Part shown: one piece after another, positions 43,614 to 58,033 of the stretch
Layout of the letters: each line of letters starts with the position of its first letter
How positions within the stretch are numbered: position 1 is the first letter of the stretch
Assembly (NCBI RefSeq): GCF_003856525.1
Contig: NZ_RJVQ01000002.1
Span: 1-64,000, forward strand
DNA from: Vibrio viridaestus
GTDB taxonomy: Bacteria > Pseudomonadota > Gammaproteobacteria > Enterobacterales > Vibrionaceae
Direction: 5' to 3'
Length of the DNA: 64,000 bases
Position numbers and translations under genes: made by a program
The notes under the pieces: model-generated
Database searches by the model: none
Seen by the model: the letters and a program-made list of their open reading frames with translations, nothing else
What the model was told of the DNA's origin: nothing

Positions 43614-43646
43614 TAGGCCCTAAGGGCCATAAGACAATAAGAAACA

Positions 43647-44324
43647 ATGAATTCTCACATCAACAGATTAGAAAAAAAGCTCGGATATGACTTCAGTCAA
43701 TCTGAGCTGTTGGATTTGGCACTGACTCATCGTAGTGCCAATGGTCAACACAACGAACGTCTTGAATTTCTGGGCGATTCAATTTTAAGTTTTGTCATCG
43801 CTGACGATCTTTATCACCGTTTTCCAAAGATAAATGAAGGTGATATGAGCCGTATGAGGGCGACGCTGGTAAGAGGGAATACTCTTGCTGAACTGGGTCG
43901 TGAATTCGGTTTGGGAGACTACTTAAAATTAGGTCCAGGTGAGCTCAAAAGCGGTGGATTTAGAAGAGATTCTATTCTCGCAGACGCTGTTGAAGCCATC
44001 ATCGGAGCTATTTATTTAGATAGTGATATCGAGGTAGTACGTAGAATTATACTGGCTTGGTACCAAGAAAGGCTAGACTCAATTAAACCTGGTATTTCAC
44101 AGAAAGATCCTAAAACTCGATTACAAGAGTTCTTACAAGGTAGAAGAAAACCACTACCTGTATATTCTGTGACTAAAATTAAAGGTGAAGCGCATAACCA
44201 AGAGTTTACCGTTTCTTGTGAAGTTTCAGGCATCGGAGAGCCTGTCATCGGAAAAGGCACCAGTCGCCGCAAGGCAGAGCAAGCGGCAGCGGAGCAAGCA
44301 TTAGAGCAATTAGCAAATGGCTGA
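43647..44324 (+). CDS. rnc: Ribonuclease III
   Basis: Double-strand-specific endoribonuclease that processes rRNA and structured mRNAs; 225 residues, as in E. coli (226). The signature [18 protein letters not shown] is near residue 36, catalytic [13 protein letters not shown] near 115, and a C-terminal dsRNA-binding domain ends [17 protein letters not shown]. Its last 8 bases overlap era, giving translational coupling. Confidence 0.97.
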   Translation: MNSHINRLEKKLGYDFSQSELLDLALTHRSANGQHNERLEFLGDSILSFVIADDLYHRFPKINEGDMSRMRATLVRGNTLAELGREFGLGDYLKLGPGELKSGGFRRDSILADAVEAIIGAIYLDSDIEVVRRIILAWYQERLDSIKPGISQKDPKTRLQEFLQGRRKPLPVYSVTKIKGEAHNQEFTVSCEVSGIGEPVIGKGTSRRKAEQAAAEQALEQLANG

Positions 44325-45285
44325 TAAAGACGAATTTGACATAGATGCATTTTTTGCATCTGAGCCAAAGAAAGAAAGCTCACCGGAAAATCAGCACTGT
44401 GGTTTTATTGCCATTGTGGGGAGACCTAACGTTGGTAAATCGACGTTATTAAATGAGTTATTGGGGCAGAAAATATCGATTACCTCTCGTAAGCCTCAGA
44501 CAACAAGGCACCGCATAATGGGTGTCGATACCGATGGTGATTATCAGGCGATCTTTGTCGATACTCCTGGACTTCATATCGAAGAGAAACGAGCGATTAA
44601 CCGTTTGATGAATCGTGCTGCAAGCAGTTCATTAAGCGATGTGAACTTAGTTTTGTTCCTTGTTGATGGTACGCACTGGACAAAAGACGATGAAATGGTC
44701 TTGAACAAATTGCGTGATACCAACTTCCCAGTTGTATTGTGTGTCAACAAAGTGGACAACGTAAAAGATCGCAATGATGTGATGCTGCATCTTCTCGAAA
44801 TGTCGAAGAAAATGGAATTTGTTGATGTTATTCCAATTTCTGCCAAGCATGGCAAAAATATCGATGTTATTCGTAAGCATGTCCGCGAGCACTTACCGAA
44901 GGCAGTACATCACTTCCCAGAAGAGTACGTAACTGATCGCTCTCAACGCTTTATGGCATCTGAAATCGTACGTGAAAAGCTAATGCGTTTTACTGGGGAT
45001 GAGCTTCCTTACTCCGTAACAGTCGAAATTGAACGTTTTGACTATAATCCTGAAACGGATGGTTTTCATATCAATGCCTTGATACTGGTGGAGAGAAATG
45101 GCCAGAAGAAAATGGTCATTGGTAAGAAAGGTGAGAAGATCAAAACCATCGGCCGCGAAGCGCGTTTAGATATGGAAGAACTCTTTGGCCGTAAAGTGTA
45201 TCTAGAGACTTGGGTGAAAGTAAAATCTGGCTGGGCCGATGATGAGAGAGCATTGCGCAGTTTAGGCTATATTGATGACCTCTAA
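44317..45285 (+). CDS. era: GTPase Era
   Basis: 16S rRNA-binding GTPase needed for 30S maturation. It is 322 residues, about 20 longer than E. coli Era because of an acidic N-terminal extension ([19 protein letters not shown]). G1 [10 protein letters not shown]3 DTPGL and G4 NKVD are present, with a C-terminal KH domain ([17 protein letters not shown]). The start overlaps rnc. A hairpin follows the stop. Confidence 0.96.
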   Translation: MADKDEFDIDAFFASEPKKESSPENQHCGFIAIVGRPNVGKSTLLNELLGQKISITSRKPQTTRHRIMGVDTDGDYQAIFVDTPGLHIEEKRAINRLMNRAASSSLSDVNLVLFLVDGTHWTKDDEMVLNKLRDTNFPVVLCVNKVDNVKDRNDVMLHLLEMSKKMEFVDVIPISAKHGKNIDVIRKHVREHLPKAVHHFPEEYVTDRSQRFMASEIVREKLMRFTGDELPYSVTVEIERFDYNPETDGFHINALILVERNGQKKMVIGKKGEKIKTIGREARLDMEELFGRKVYLETWVKVKSGWADDERALRSLGYIDDL

Positions 45286-45319
45286 TCCAAATCGAGCGTA
45301 AAAAGAAAGGTTTCTAGTC

Positions 45320-45349
45320 AACGAGGAGTATTCTACAATACTCCTCGTT
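45320..45349 (+). terminator. Hairpin between era and recO
   Basis: Perfect 13-bp arms AACGAGGAGTATT / AATACTCCTCGTT with a 4-nt loop and a TTAGTTT tail. It is a moderate terminator or attenuator between era and recO. Confidence 0.7.
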
Positions 45350-45367
45350 TAGTTTATGGGAACAACT

Positions 45368-46099
45368 ATGTCTGAAGCAGGTTTGCAGCGTTGTTTTGTT
45401 CTTCACCGACGACCATACAGCGAATCGAGTTTGATTATTGATGTTTTCAGTGAAGAATATGGCCGATTAACTCTGCTTTCAAAAGGAGCGAGGAGCGCAC
45501 GTTCACATCTTAAAAGTGTTCTTCAACCTTTTACACCGCTTCTTGTTAAGTGGTCTGGTAAAGGGGAGATGAAGACTCTGCGTCAAGCGGAAGCCATCAG
45601 CCTTGGCTTGCCTTTGCATGGTATTAATCTCTATTCTGGTATGTACGTTAACGAACTGCTTGCCCGAGTTATACCGATGGAAGTGGCCTATCCTGGTTTA
45701 TTTTATGATTATCTTCAGGCATTGACTGAATTAGCTCAAACTGAGAATCCAGAGCCTGCGCTGCGGCGCTTTGAGCTAGCATTACTTTCTTTCCTCGGCT
45801 ACGGTGTGGATTTTCTACATTGCGCGGGAACCGGGGAGCCAGTTGTTTCCACAATGACATATCGCTATCGCGAACAAAAAGGATTTATTGCCTCCGTCCG
45901 GCGAGATAACCTTTCCTTCTCCGGAGAGGAGTTAATCGCCATCAGTGAACGTCGATTTACGACGAAAGAACAGCTGCAGGCGGCAAAGCGTTTTACGCGC
46001 ATAGCATTGAAACCATTTATTGGTAGTAAACCATTAAAAAGCCGGGAATTATTTATCGCAACGACCGGCCTATCGAGATCACGGAGTATAGGAAAATGA
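45368..46099 (+). CDS. recO: DNA repair protein RecO
   Basis: A 243-residue RecF-pathway protein that loads RecA on SSB-coated DNA. The N-terminal OB fold starts [29 protein letters not shown], and the helical C-terminal part follows ([19 protein letters not shown]). The start at 45368 ([10 protein letters not shown]) fits Vibrio RecO; an ATG at 45356 adds four residues. The stop overlaps pdxJ by 4 bases (ATGA). Confidence 0.93.
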   Translation: MSEAGLQRCFVLHRRPYSESSLIIDVFSEEYGRLTLLSKGARSARSHLKSVLQPFTPLLVKWSGKGEMKTLRQAEAISLGLPLHGINLYSGMYVNELLARVIPMEVAYPGLFYDYLQALTELAQTENPEPALRRFELALLSFLGYGVDFLHCAGTGEPVVSTMTYRYREQKGFIASVRRDNLSFSGEELIAISERRFTTKEQLQAAKRFTRIALKPFIGSKPLKSRELFIATTGLSRSRSIGK

Positions 46100-46827
46100 G
46101 CTCAATTTTATTAGGTGTCAACATCGATCATATTGCAACATTACGTAATGCGCGTGGCACTAAATACCCAGATCCAGTGCATGCGGCTGAAATTGCTGAA
46201 CGTGCCGGTGCGGATGGTATTACAGTTCATTTACGTGAAGATAGAAGACATATTAAAGATCGCGATGTGTTCATCCTTAAAGATACCATCCAGACACGTA
46301 TGAATCTTGAAATGGCAGTGACAGACGAAATGGTTGCTATTGCAGTCGAAGTAAAGCCGGATTTTGTGTGCTTGGTTCCTGAAAAGCGTCAAGAGTTAAC
46401 GACCGAAGGCGGATTGGATGTTGTTGGTCAGCTTGAGAGAGTAAAAGCGGCTACGGCAAAATTAAGCGCTGAAGGCATTAAGGTCTCTTTATTCATCGAT
46501 GCAGACCGTGAACAGATAGATGCGGCGAAAGCGTGTGGTGCACCGTATATTGAGCTGCATACCGGTCATTATGCTGATGCGAAAACAGTTGAAGATCAGC
46601 AAGATGAGCTTAAAAAAATTGCAGCAGCAGCCAGTTATGCCGCTGATCTAGGCATTATGGTGAACGCAGGTCATGGTCTGACATATCACAATGTTGCCGC
46701 TATAGCAGCATTGCCCGAGGTTCATGAATTGAATATTGGCCACTCTATCATTGGTCGTGCTGTTTTTGATGGCTTGGCAACCGCAGTAAAAGATATGAAA
46801 TTGGCGATGATAGAAGCACGCCGTTAA
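46096..46827 (+). CDS. pdxJ: Pyridoxine 5'-phosphate synthase PdxJ
   Basis: Condenses 1-deoxyxylulose-5-phosphate with 3-amino-1-phosphohydroxyacetone to form pyridoxine phosphate. It is 243 residues as in E. coli. The motif [21 protein letters not shown] is at the N terminus, followed by the catalytic [11 protein letters not shown] near residue 43 and [10 protein letters not shown] near 190. Coupled to recO by an ATGA overlap and followed by acpS. Confidence 0.97.
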   Translation: MSSILLGVNIDHIATLRNARGTKYPDPVHAAEIAERAGADGITVHLREDRRHIKDRDVFILKDTIQTRMNLEMAVTDEMVAIAVEVKPDFVCLVPEKRQELTTEGGLDVVGQLERVKAATAKLSAEGIKVSLFIDADREQIDAAKACGAPYIELHTGHYADAKTVEDQQDELKKIAAAASYAADLGIMVNAGHGLTYHNVAAIAALPEVHELNIGHSIIGRAVFDGLATAVKDMKLAMIEARR

Positions 46828-46850
46828 TTTATACACAAGGTGAGTTAGAC

Positions 46851-47231
46851 GTGGCAATCATTGGTCTTGGTACAGATATCGCTGAAATTTCGCGTATTGA
46901 GGACTCACTCAAGCGACTAGGTGAACGTTTTGCCAAGCGTATTCTGTGTGAGCCGGAGTTTGAGACATATTCGGCTTGTAAGCAACAACACCGTTTTCTC
47001 GCTAAACGATTTTCGGTCAAAGAAGCAGCGGCTAAAGCTCTTGGAACGGGAATTGCGAAGGGCGTAACCTTTCACGATTTCGAAATTCAACATGATGAGT
47101 GGGGCAAGCCTCTACTTGTCTTGCATGGAGTTGCAGCTGATATAGCAGAACGGAAAGGTGTAAAATTTCGACACGTATCTATCTCTGACGAGCGCCACTA
47201 TACGGTGGCGACCGTCATTCTTGAGTCTTAA
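46851..47231 (+). CDS. acpS: Holo-[acyl-carrier-protein] synthase
   Basis: Transfers 4'-phosphopantetheine from CoA to acyl carrier protein; 126 residues, as in E. coli. The motifs [13 protein letters not shown] at residues 5-17 and [20 protein letters not shown] near 44-63 hold the Mg/CoA-binding Asp and Glu. It starts with GTG at 46851 after AGGTGAG. Its end overlaps the convergent barA stop by 4 bases. Confidence 0.95.
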   Translation: MAIIGLGTDIAEISRIEDSLKRLGERFAKRILCEPEFETYSACKQQHRFLAKRFSVKEAAAKALGTGIAKGVTFHDFEIQHDEWGKPLLVLHGVAADIAERKGVKFRHVSISDERHYTVATVILES

Positions 47232-50014
47232 TTACTGAGAAAAAGATGAGACTGTGAAACTACTTTCTCCATCTCATCTTGTAACTCAAACAGTTCTGGC
47301 TCCAAGTCATTAAAAGAGCTTCCTGAACGAAGTGCTTGCTCAAGTTGCGCACATATTTTTTTCAGCTTAGGTACACCACTGTAAGAGCAGCTACCATGAA
47401 GCTTATGGACGTGATGTATTAACGTTTCTTGATCAATGCTATTTTCCAACGCAGAAGCAACAATACTGTCGACTTCTGGTATGTAATCCACCAGCATTTT
47501 TAACATATCTTTGGCGAGGTCTTCTTTATTGGCAGCTTGCTTCAGTGCGGCAGGCCAGTCGATCACATTATCAACAGATTTAGGTTCTGTATTTTGCTGG
47601 ACGTTTTCGCTTCCCATTAAAGGACTTATTTTCTCGTGCTCATGCTCGTGAGGATGAGGATTCCAGTGAATTAACACTTGTTGAAGAACGTGCTCCTCAA
47701 TTGGTTTGGTTAAATAGTCATCCATTCCTTCGCTGAGTAATCTATCTCTCTCCCCGGTCATTGCATGTGCTGTTACTGCAATCACAGGGGTCTTAGCATT
47801 CATTTCGATATTTTTAATTTTCTGGCAAGCGGTTACGCCATCCATTTGCGGCATCTGGATATCCATCAGAATTATATCGAATTTCTGTGCCTGAGCTTGA
47901 GCCACTGCTTCTTTCCCGTTGGTACAGGAAACAACATCTGCCACTCGCTCTTGAAGCAGAGCAGTAATGAGTTTTAGGTTGGCAGGATTGTCGTCCACTG
48001 CCATAACTCGCAGTGGCATTTTTTCCGGGATCGCGATAGTGGTTGGTGCAACCTCGATAATATCTTGTGCCGGATGTAAATCGAGAAGAGCCTGCAGTAA
48101 TTTTCTTTTGGCTAACGGTTTGGTCAGGCACTTCACTGGATAGTGACGCATCAGGTGATCTGAAAGCGCTAATTCAGTACTCGGCGTACCAATTAGTAGC
48201 GTTGATGTCATAGACAGCGCTTTTTCAATTTCACGACAGACAGTTTCTTGCTCAGATGGCAACGATGGGGATAAGTTGTAAATGACGTAATCATAATGAC
48301 TATTATCATTGGGTAATTCACCCATGTAAGACACATCCATTCCAGCTAAGGATAGCGTACGTTGAATGATGGAAGCGGATTGAATATTTTGCTCAACCAA
48401 CAGAACCGTTTTATCAGTAAGCTCAGTCGAGCTATACCAACCGCCGACTGGAATTTCAGTTCCTTGCAGTTTGATAGTGAACCAAAAGGTTGAACCTTGG
48501 TGAAGACGGCTGGTGAGACTGATTTCTCCGCCCATCTGACCAACCAATTTCTGTGTGATAACTAAGCCTAAGCCCGTTCCGCCATAGCGTCGAGATATGC
48601 TGGCATCTGCTTGGCTGAACGCTTGGAATAGTTGTGCTTGCTGACGTTCTGAAATACCAATACCTGTATCTCGCACCATAAATTGTAGCTCGACGGATTC
48701 ATCTTTTGCGGAACGCATTTCGACACTGATATCAATGTTACCCCGTTCAGTAAACTTAATTGAGTTACCCACAAGGTTGGTCAGTATTTGTTGAATACGT
48801 AATGGATCGCCAATCACGCCAGCAGGGATCTTTGGATCAACCTTGAGGGTGATTTCTAACCCTTTTTCGTGTGCACTTGTTGCGAGTAGATCGACGACTT
48901 CTTCCAAACTTTCCTGGAACTCAAACGGAATATTTTCCAGAGCGAGTTTGCCCGCTTCCAGTTTAGAGAAGTCGAGAATATCGTTAATGATACTCAATAA
49001 ATTATTCGCTGATTTCTCAATAGTTTGTAAGTAATCACTTTGGCTATTTGTCAGCTTAGTCTTAAGCATCTGTCTCGTAAACCCGATCACACCGTTAAGA
49101 GGTGTTCGTAGCTCGTGAGACATGTTAGCCAAAAATTCTGATTTAACCCGAGCGGCTTCCTGCGCTCGTTTTTTCGCGATATCCAGTTCAACGTTCTGAA
49201 TCTCAAGTTGTTCTAATGTTTCACGTAAGTCTGATGTGGCCTGATCAATACTATGCTGCATTTCCACGTGATACTCGGAGAGGGAAACTGCCATGGCATT
49301 AATCCCCATTTTGAGGTCATCGAGTTCTCCATGCATTTTCCCTTCAATCCTCACATCAAGATGACCACGACGAATTCGGTCAACAACATTTTTCATGTGA
49401 GTGATAGGGCGGGTAACATCATGCATTAAGCGGAAAGCAAACACTGCAGAGAGTGCAAGTCCAAGGACCAACACTAATATGGCCAAGAAGATTTCCTGAT
49501 ACTGCTGAAGTCTTAAAGGTGATAAGTCGAGTTCAATAGCAATATAGCCGAGCACAGGAATATTTTCTGCATTTGTTCGTCCATCAGATAACTGACTCTC
49601 TGCCAATATCGGGGTACGTAGAATCAGCGTATTATTGTCTTTCATCTCGGCACTGCCTAAGGTTGGGATACGCTTATCCTTAGGGTACATAAGAGATTCA
49701 AAATTAGGATGGAAGTTTGAGGTAACAAAGAGCTGATGACGATTATCGAATACGGCAATACTGCGAACAAATTTTGAATTTTTTCTGTGTGCGTAGCTAA
49801 TGATACGTCGTACTTCTTCTCTGCTTTCATTTCTCAGGGCGCCTTCGCTAGCAATTGCCAGAGGTTCGATGATGTTAGAGCCGGCTGTAATAACCTGTGC
49901 TTCGAGATCGTGATAGCGGTTATACGAGAAAAAGGCGCTAAGAAGTAGTCCAATTATCAGTGTCGGAGCGAGTGTTAATGTAATAACACGGGCGCGTAAG
50001 CCATATCTGGTCAT
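47228..50014 (-). CDS. barA: Hybrid sensor histidine kinase BarA (VarS)
   Basis: A 928-residue tripartite hybrid kinase, the sensor for UvrY/VarA and the Csr system. Residues about 10-30 and 170-190 are membrane segments around a periplasmic BarA_N domain, followed by HAMP (near 195-245). HisKA has the phospho-His in [19 protein letters not shown] near 297, then the ATPase domain ([20 protein letters not shown]). A receiver domain with [14 protein letters not shown] is near 715, and a C-terminal Hpt domain has [14 protein letters not shown] near 870. An apparently degenerate receiver lies near 545-640 ([15 protein letters not shown]), as in BarA. Confidence 0.95.
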   Translation of the reverse strand: MTRYGLRARVITLTLAPTLIIGLLLSAFFSYNRYHDLEAQVITAGSNIIEPLAIASEGALRNESREEVRRIISYAHRKNSKFVRSIAVFDNRHQLFVTSNFHPNFESLMYPKDKRIPTLGSAEMKDNNTLILRTPILAESQLSDGRTNAENIPVLGYIAIELDLSPLRLQQYQEIFLAILVLVLGLALSAVFAFRLMHDVTRPITHMKNVVDRIRRGHLDVRIEGKMHGELDDLKMGINAMAVSLSEYHVEMQHSIDQATSDLRETLEQLEIQNVELDIAKKRAQEAARVKSEFLANMSHELRTPLNGVIGFTRQMLKTKLTNSQSDYLQTIEKSANNLLSIINDILDFSKLEAGKLALENIPFEFQESLEEVVDLLATSAHEKGLEITLKVDPKIPAGVIGDPLRIQQILTNLVGNSIKFTERGNIDISVEMRSAKDESVELQFMVRDTGIGISERQQAQLFQAFSQADASISRRYGGTGLGLVITQKLVGQMGGEISLTSRLHQGSTFWFTIKLQGTEIPVGGWYSSTELTDKTVLLVEQNIQSASIIQRTLSLAGMDVSYMGELPNDNSHYDYVIYNLSPSLPSEQETVCREIEKALSMTSTLLIGTPSTELALSDHLMRHYPVKCLTKPLAKRKLLQALLDLHPAQDIIEVAPTTIAIPEKMPLRVMAVDDNPANLKLITALLQERVADVVSCTNGKEAVAQAQAQKFDIILMDIQMPQMDGVTACQKIKNIEMNAKTPVIAVTAHAMTGERDRLLSEGMDDYLTKPIEEHVLQQVLIHWNPHPHEHEHEKISPLMGSENVQQNTEPKSVDNVIDWPAALKQAANKEDLAKDMLKMLVDYIPEVDSIVASALENSIDQETLIHHVHKLHGSCSYSGVPKLKKICAQLEQALRSGSSFNDLEPELFELQDEMEKVVSQSHLFLSN

Positions 50015-50192
50015 TATTATCTAAACATCATCGTGTGGATATGGGAAAATACCTGAAATATCTGCAGAGCCATCAGGTAACGTCAATACTGGCTAGCTTA
50101 ATAGAGTCTCTGCTCTTCGACAATCACTCGTTTCAATAATAGTGAGATTCCGGGCAATAACATGCGGTGGTTCCCGCTATAGGCAATAGATA

Positions 50193-51506
50193 ATGGCACG
50201 TTTTTTCCAACCAAAGAAAAAAGAACAGATTAACAAAAAGCATCAGTCGATCGATGTGATCCGCATAGATCATCAGGGTAGTGGTATCGCGTATCAGAAG
50301 AGTAAGCCTATTTTTATTGATGGTGCGTTGCCGGAAGAGAATGTCTTATTCCAGTTGACTGAAGATAAAAGTAAGTACGCTAGAGGGCAGCTTATTAAGG
50401 TTTTAAAAGCGAGTCCTGAACGTGTGGAACCTGTGTGCGAATATTATGACCGTTGCGGTGGATGTCAGATGCAGCACCTAGAGCATTCAGCTCAGGTAAA
50501 ATATAAACAGCAAACGCTGATGCAGCTTATGACTAAGTTTGCTGGTCAATCTTTATCGCTTTCTCAACCTATATTGAGTAGCGAGCTTGGGTATCGCCGT
50601 CGCGCACGTTTTAGTATTAACGGGAACCCTACAAAACAGAAACTAGACATCGGTTTTCGACAAAAACAGAGTCAGGATATCGTCGATATCAAAGCATGTC
50701 CGGTTCTCAATGACTCTATTAATACCCAATTGACTCATGTTCGAGATTTGCTTCAATCATTGCCTCGACCCAACATTCTTGGTCACGTTGAACTGATTCA
50801 AGCTGACAATACTTTAGTGATACTACTAAGGCACACTAAGCCACTGAATGAAAAAGAGGCTCAGATTTTAATGGCTTCTGTGTCAGAGGGGATCTCCTTC
50901 TATACCATGCCTGAATCAGACGTTGTTGATCTGCTTTATGGTGAAAAGCCTTTTTATGATGATGGTGGTGTTGAAATTCCGTTTCAGCCCAACCATTTTA
51001 TTCAGGTCAATAAAGCGGTAAACCAGAAAATGGTTACTCAGGCAATCGACTGGTTAATGCTTGAAGATAGCGATCGCGTTTTAGACCTGTTCTGTGGCGG
51101 TGGCAACTTTAGTCTGCCAATTGCGAAAAAGGTCAATAGTGTTGTTGGCATTGAAGGTGTAGATGCTATGGTTAAACAAGCACAATTCAATGCTCGCTGC
51201 GCACAGATAGATAATGTCGAGTTTTATCAGGCGAACCTTGAAGAGGACATGACACTAAGTGAGTGGGGACGTAAAAAATTTGATAAGATATTACTCGATC
51301 CTGCTCGAACTGGAGCAAAAGGTATTATTGAACAATGCTCAGCTCTTGGTGCAAAACGTATTGTGTATGTGTCGTGTAATCCAGCGACATTAGCCAGAGA
51401 TGCTCAGTCGCTGTTAGAGCAAGGATATAAACTTGATAACCTGGCAATGTTGGACATGTTTCCTCATACAAGTCATTTAGAATCAATGGCACTATTTGTG
51501 AAATAA
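50193..51506 (+). CDS. rlmD: 23S rRNA (uracil-1939-C5) methyltransferase RlmD
   Basis: SAM-dependent m5U1939 methylase, 437 residues. An N-terminal TRAM domain is followed by the Fe-S ligand motif CEYYDRCGGCQMQHL near residue 88. The SAM pocket has VLDLFCGGGNFSLPIA near 295, with LLDPARTG near 368 and the catalytic VSCNPATLARD near 393. Divergent from barA and upstream of relA, the order found in E. coli (barA-rlmD-relA). Confidence 0.96.
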   Translation: MARFFQPKKKEQINKKHQSIDVIRIDHQGSGIAYQKSKPIFIDGALPEENVLFQLTEDKSKYARGQLIKVLKASPERVEPVCEYYDRCGGCQMQHLEHSAQVKYKQQTLMQLMTKFAGQSLSLSQPILSSELGYRRRARFSINGNPTKQKLDIGFRQKQSQDIVDIKACPVLNDSINTQLTHVRDLLQSLPRPNILGHVELIQADNTLVILLRHTKPLNEKEAQILMASVSEGISFYTMPESDVVDLLYGEKPFYDDGGVEIPFQPNHFIQVNKAVNQKMVTQAIDWLMLEDSDRVLDLFCGGGNFSLPIAKKVNSVVGIEGVDAMVKQAQFNARCAQIDNVEFYQANLEEDMTLSEWGRKKFDKILLDPARTGAKGIIEQCSALGAKRIVYVSCNPATLARDAQSLLEQGYKLDNLAMLDMFPHTSHLESMALFVK

Positions 51507-51584
51507 ATTGCCTTAAGTTAGGTTGTCGATAAATCAGTTGGCTTGTAAAAGTAGATAGAAAAACAAAACTAGGACGAATTATTA

Positions 51585-53807
51585 ATGGTTGCTGTACGAA
51601 GCGCACATTTGAATCAAGATGAACTCTTTGAGCTGGATAAGTGGATATCGAGCTTACGTCAGGAGCAAAAAGTTGCCCAGAAGCTCAAAGACGTCTATCA
51701 GCAGATGGAAGCGATAGTGGTAAATAACCCTGATGGCCCTTTGCTTTTATGGCGTGGACGGGAAATGGTCGAAATATTGATTACGTTATCAATGGATCGA
51801 CCTACGCTCGTTGCAGCATTATTATTTCCGATTGCTTCTAGCCGACTCATTGATCGTGAAGAACTGATTGAGTCCTATGGTAAAGAAACACTCAAATTGA
51901 TCGATGGCGTTGAAGAGATGGCTGCAATCGGTCAGTTAAACGTCACCTTTCAGGGAAGTGAAGCCTCTGCTCAGGTTGATAACGTAAGGCGCATGTTGCT
52001 TGCGATGGTGGATGATTTCCGTTGTGTTGTTATTAAGTTAGCGGAACGGATCTGTAACCTTCGAGAAGTGAAAAAACAACCCGATGAAGTACGTCGTATT
52101 GCGGCAAAAGAGTGTGCCAATATCTATGCACCTCTTGCAAACCGTTTAGGTATAGGCCAACTGAAATGGGAAATGGAAGATTACGCATTTCGTTATCAGC
52201 AACCGGAAACCTACAAACAGATAGCGCAGCAGCTTTCAGAGCGTAGAATTGTTCGCGAACAGTACATTAAAGATTTCGTTGATGATCTTCGTCGTGAAAT
52301 GCATGAATCTAATATCAATGCAGAAGTGAGTGGTCGCCCAAAACACATTTACAGCATCTGGCGCAAAATGCAGAAGAAAAACTTGGCCTTTGATGAGTTG
52401 TTTGATGTTCGCGCCGTAAGAATTATTGCTGATCAGCTGCAGGACTGTTACGCCGCGTTAGGTATTGTTCATACCAAGTACAGTCATCTGCCAAGCGAAT
52501 TTGATGATTATGTCGCTAACCCAAAGCCAAATGGTTATCAGTCTATTCATACTGTGATTCTTGGGCCTGAAGGGAAAACCATCGAGATACAGATTCGTAC
52601 TAAGCAAATGCACGAAGACTCTGAACTGGGCGTTGCTGCACACTGGAAATATAAAGAAGGCAGTTCCGCTGGGCGAAGTGGTTACGACGAAAAAATTGCC
52701 TGGCTGCGTAAGTTGCTTGATTGGCAAGAAGAGATGTCGGACTCCGGAGAGATGTTGGACGAACTTCGTAGTCAGGTATTTGATGACCGTGTATATGCAT
52801 TTACACCTCGTGGTGATGTTGTCGACTTGCCAATGGGGGCTACGCCTCTTGATTTTGCTTATCATATCCACTCCGAGGTTGGCCATCGTTGCATTGGTGC
52901 CAAAGTCGGTGGGCGCATCGTCCCGTTTACTCACCATTTGCAGATGGGAGATCAGGTAGAGATCATTACGGCTAAAGAGCCGAACCCTTCTCGGGACTGG
53001 CTCAACCCATCGTTAGGGTTTGTTCACTCCGGGCGTGCTCGAGCAAAAATTAACGCTTGGTTTAGAAAGCAAAGTCGTGAGAAAAACCTCGAGGCAGGAA
53101 GAGAGATTCTTGAAAATGAACTGGCAAAAATAGGTGCGACGCTCAAAGATGCCAGTGAATACGCGCTCAAGCGATTTAATGTCAACACGCCGGATGAACT
53201 TTATGTCGGGGTCGGCAGTGGTGATCTGAGAATCAACCAGATCGTCAACCATATCAATGCATTAGTGAATAAGCCCACAGCGGAAGAAGAAGACAAGCTT
53301 GCACTAGAAAAACTTCAAGAGGGCGGTACTAAGCCAGCGGCCTATACCACCCCAAGTAAAGATGCCGTTGTCGTTGAAGGCGTTGATAATTTGATGACGC
53401 ATCTTGCTCGTTGTTGCCGACCAATCCCTGGAGATGACATCAAGGGGTATATCACTCAAGGTCGGGGTATTTCGGTTCACCGTAGTGACTGTGAGCAGTT
53501 GGAAGAACTGAGTCATCATGCTCCAGAACGTATTATCGATACCGTATGGGGCGGTGGCATGATCGGCTCTTATATCATTCCCGTTCGTGTTGAGGCGATG
53601 GAGAGAAGCGGTTTACTAAAAGATATTACGTCCTTATTGGCGAACGAAAAAATTAAAGTGTCGAGTATGAGAAGCCGTTCTGATCATAATCGACAGATTA
53701 TCTATATGGACTTTGAATTAGAAGTTCCTAGTGTTGAAGTTTTGACCCGTGTTTCTAAACGTATAGAACAAACAAAAGATGTGTTGTCTGTGAAACGTTT
53801 GGGATAG
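51585..53807 (+). CDS. relA: GTP pyrophosphokinase RelA
   Basis: Ribosome-associated (p)ppGpp synthetase of the stringent response, 740 residues. The N-terminal hydrolase-like domain lacks the HD residues (LVAALLFPIASSRLIDREEL), as expected for RelA. The synthetase domain has RPKHIYSIWRKMQKK and FDVRAVRIIADQ near residues 245-285, and the TGS domain begins VYAFTPRGDVVDLP near 402. A zinc-finger-like HLARCCRPIPGDDIKGY is near 610, and a C-terminal ACT domain ends the protein. A terminator follows before mazG. Confidence 0.97.
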   Translation: MVAVRSAHLNQDELFELDKWISSLRQEQKVAQKLKDVYQQMEAIVVNNPDGPLLLWRGREMVEILITLSMDRPTLVAALLFPIASSRLIDREELIESYGKETLKLIDGVEEMAAIGQLNVTFQGSEASAQVDNVRRMLLAMVDDFRCVVIKLAERICNLREVKKQPDEVRRIAAKECANIYAPLANRLGIGQLKWEMEDYAFRYQQPETYKQIAQQLSERRIVREQYIKDFVDDLRREMHESNINAEVSGRPKHIYSIWRKMQKKNLAFDELFDVRAVRIIADQLQDCYAALGIVHTKYSHLPSEFDDYVANPKPNGYQSIHTVILGPEGKTIEIQIRTKQMHEDSELGVAAHWKYKEGSSAGRSGYDEKIAWLRKLLDWQEEMSDSGEMLDELRSQVFDDRVYAFTPRGDVVDLPMGATPLDFAYHIHSEVGHRCIGAKVGGRIVPFTHHLQMGDQVEIITAKEPNPSRDWLNPSLGFVHSGRARAKINAWFRKQSREKNLEAGREILENELAKIGATLKDASEYALKRFNVNTPDELYVGVGSGDLRINQIVNHINALVNKPTAEEEDKLALEKLQEGGTKPAAYTTPSKDAVVVEGVDNLMTHLARCCRPIPGDDIKGYITQGRGISVHRSDCEQLEELSHHAPERIIDTVWGGGMIGSYIIPVRVEAMERSGLLKDITSLLANEKIKVSSMRSRSDHNRQIIYMDFELEVPSVEVLTRVSKRIEQTKDVLSVKRLG

Positions 53808-53825
53808 CCAGTCACTAGTCTAATC

Positions 53826-53850
53826 AGCGAGGCTAATGCCTCGCTTTTTT
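53826..53850 (+). terminator. relA terminator
   Basis: AGCGAGGC and GCCTCGCT arms with a 4-nt loop and a T6 run, 18 bases after the relA stop. It lies 25 bases before mazG, so mazG either depends on readthrough or has a promoter I cannot see. Confidence 0.88.
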
Positions 53851-53874
53851 ATTTGTGGAAAGGAGTTAGCAATT

Positions 53875-54684
53875 ATGGCCAGTCCAATCGAAGAGCTACA
53901 AACCATAATGGAAAAGCTTCGTGATCCGGAAACTGGGTGTCCGTGGGATAAAAAGCAGTCCTTTGACACGATAGTCCCATGCACAATCGAAGAAACGTAC
54001 GAAGTTGTCGATGCAATCAATAACCGTGATTGGGCTAATTTGCGTGAAGAATTAGGGGACTTTGTGTTTCAGGCAATTTTCTATTGTCAGTTAGCTAAAG
54101 AGCAGTCACTGTTTGATTTCGATGATGTGATATCGGAACTGAATGAAAAATTGGTTCGCCGTCATCCGCATGTTTTCGGCGAAGAGCAGTTTGCAAACGA
54201 TGACGAGATTCGGGCTAACTGGGATAGAATAAAGCAGCAGGAAAAAGCCAGCAAGTCACAGCCAGAAGACAACAGTATTCTCGATTCGATTCCTCAATCT
54301 TTGCCTGGGTTGAGTAAGGCGACAAAAATTCAGAAAAAATGCGCTAAATTTGGCTTTGATTGGCAAAGTCTCGGTCCTGTTGTCGCTAAGGTTCATGAAG
54401 AAATCGATGAGGTCATGGAAGAGGCTGTTCAGGTTTCTATCGATCAAGAAAAGTTGGAAGAAGAGGTTGGTGACTTGCTTTTTGCTGTCGTAAATCTCTC
54501 TCGCCATCTTAAGTGCGATCCTGAAGTGGCGCTGCAAAAGGCGAATCTTAAGTTTACGCGACGTTTTAAAGGAATAGAGTCTATAGTCTACCAACAAGGT
54601 AAAAATCTCGATGATTTTTCTCTTGAACAACTGGATGCTTTTTGGGAACAAGTAAAAGTTCTTGAAAAACAAAAGAGTAAGTAG
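53875..54684 (+). CDS. mazG: Nucleoside triphosphate pyrophosphohydrolase MazG
   Basis: Hydrolyses (d)NTPs to NMP and PPi; in E. coli it also limits (p)ppGpp effects. It is 269 residues with two MazG repeats: the first has GCPWDKKQSFDTIVPCTIEETYEVVDAI, the second KVHEEIDEVMEEA and EEVGDLLFAVVNLSRHL near residue 200. The start is the ATG at 53875 after AAAGGAG; a longer frame from 53836 runs back into the terminator. It follows relA, the conserved order. Confidence 0.95.
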   Translation: MASPIEELQTIMEKLRDPETGCPWDKKQSFDTIVPCTIEETYEVVDAINNRDWANLREELGDFVFQAIFYCQLAKEQSLFDFDDVISELNEKLVRRHPHVFGEEQFANDDEIRANWDRIKQQEKASKSQPEDNSILDSIPQSLPGLSKATKIQKKCAKFGFDWQSLGPVVAKVHEEIDEVMEEAVQVSIDQEKLEEEVGDLLFAVVNLSRHLKCDPEVALQKANLKFTRRFKGIESIVYQQGKNLDDFSLEQLDAFWEQVKVLEKQKSK

Positions 54685-54791
54685 ATATTTCGGTCAAATT
54701 GACGGGCCCGTTACTTTTGGGCTACAAGATGTTAATCTCTTCAATTGATTTGACGCAATAAAGAAAAAATTTGAGTGTGATAAGTTTCACG

Positions 54792-56513
<1,722 letters not shown>

Positions 56514-56579
56514 TTAAAGGACATGGGAAGTCGTTGACTGACTCGGCTTCCCTTTAAATTTGACATTTATATTCAATGA

Positions 56580-57887
<1,308 letters not shown>

Positions 57888-57927
57888 TTCCTGCTTTGGA
57901 AATTAACGCTTAGCTTCATGCTTATAG

Positions 57928-57957
57928 AAAACGCCTCCCATATGGAGGCGTTTTTTT
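57928..57957 (+). terminator. eno terminator
   Basis: AAACGCCTCC and GGAGGCGTTT arms with a short loop and a T7 run, 41 bases after the eno stop. Confidence 0.92.
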
Positions 57958-58033
57958 GTGACGCTGAGGACAAAATATTATTGGTCGGAAAGGTGACGTC
58001 AAGGGCGGCGAAGGAAAGTAACCATCTTTAAAC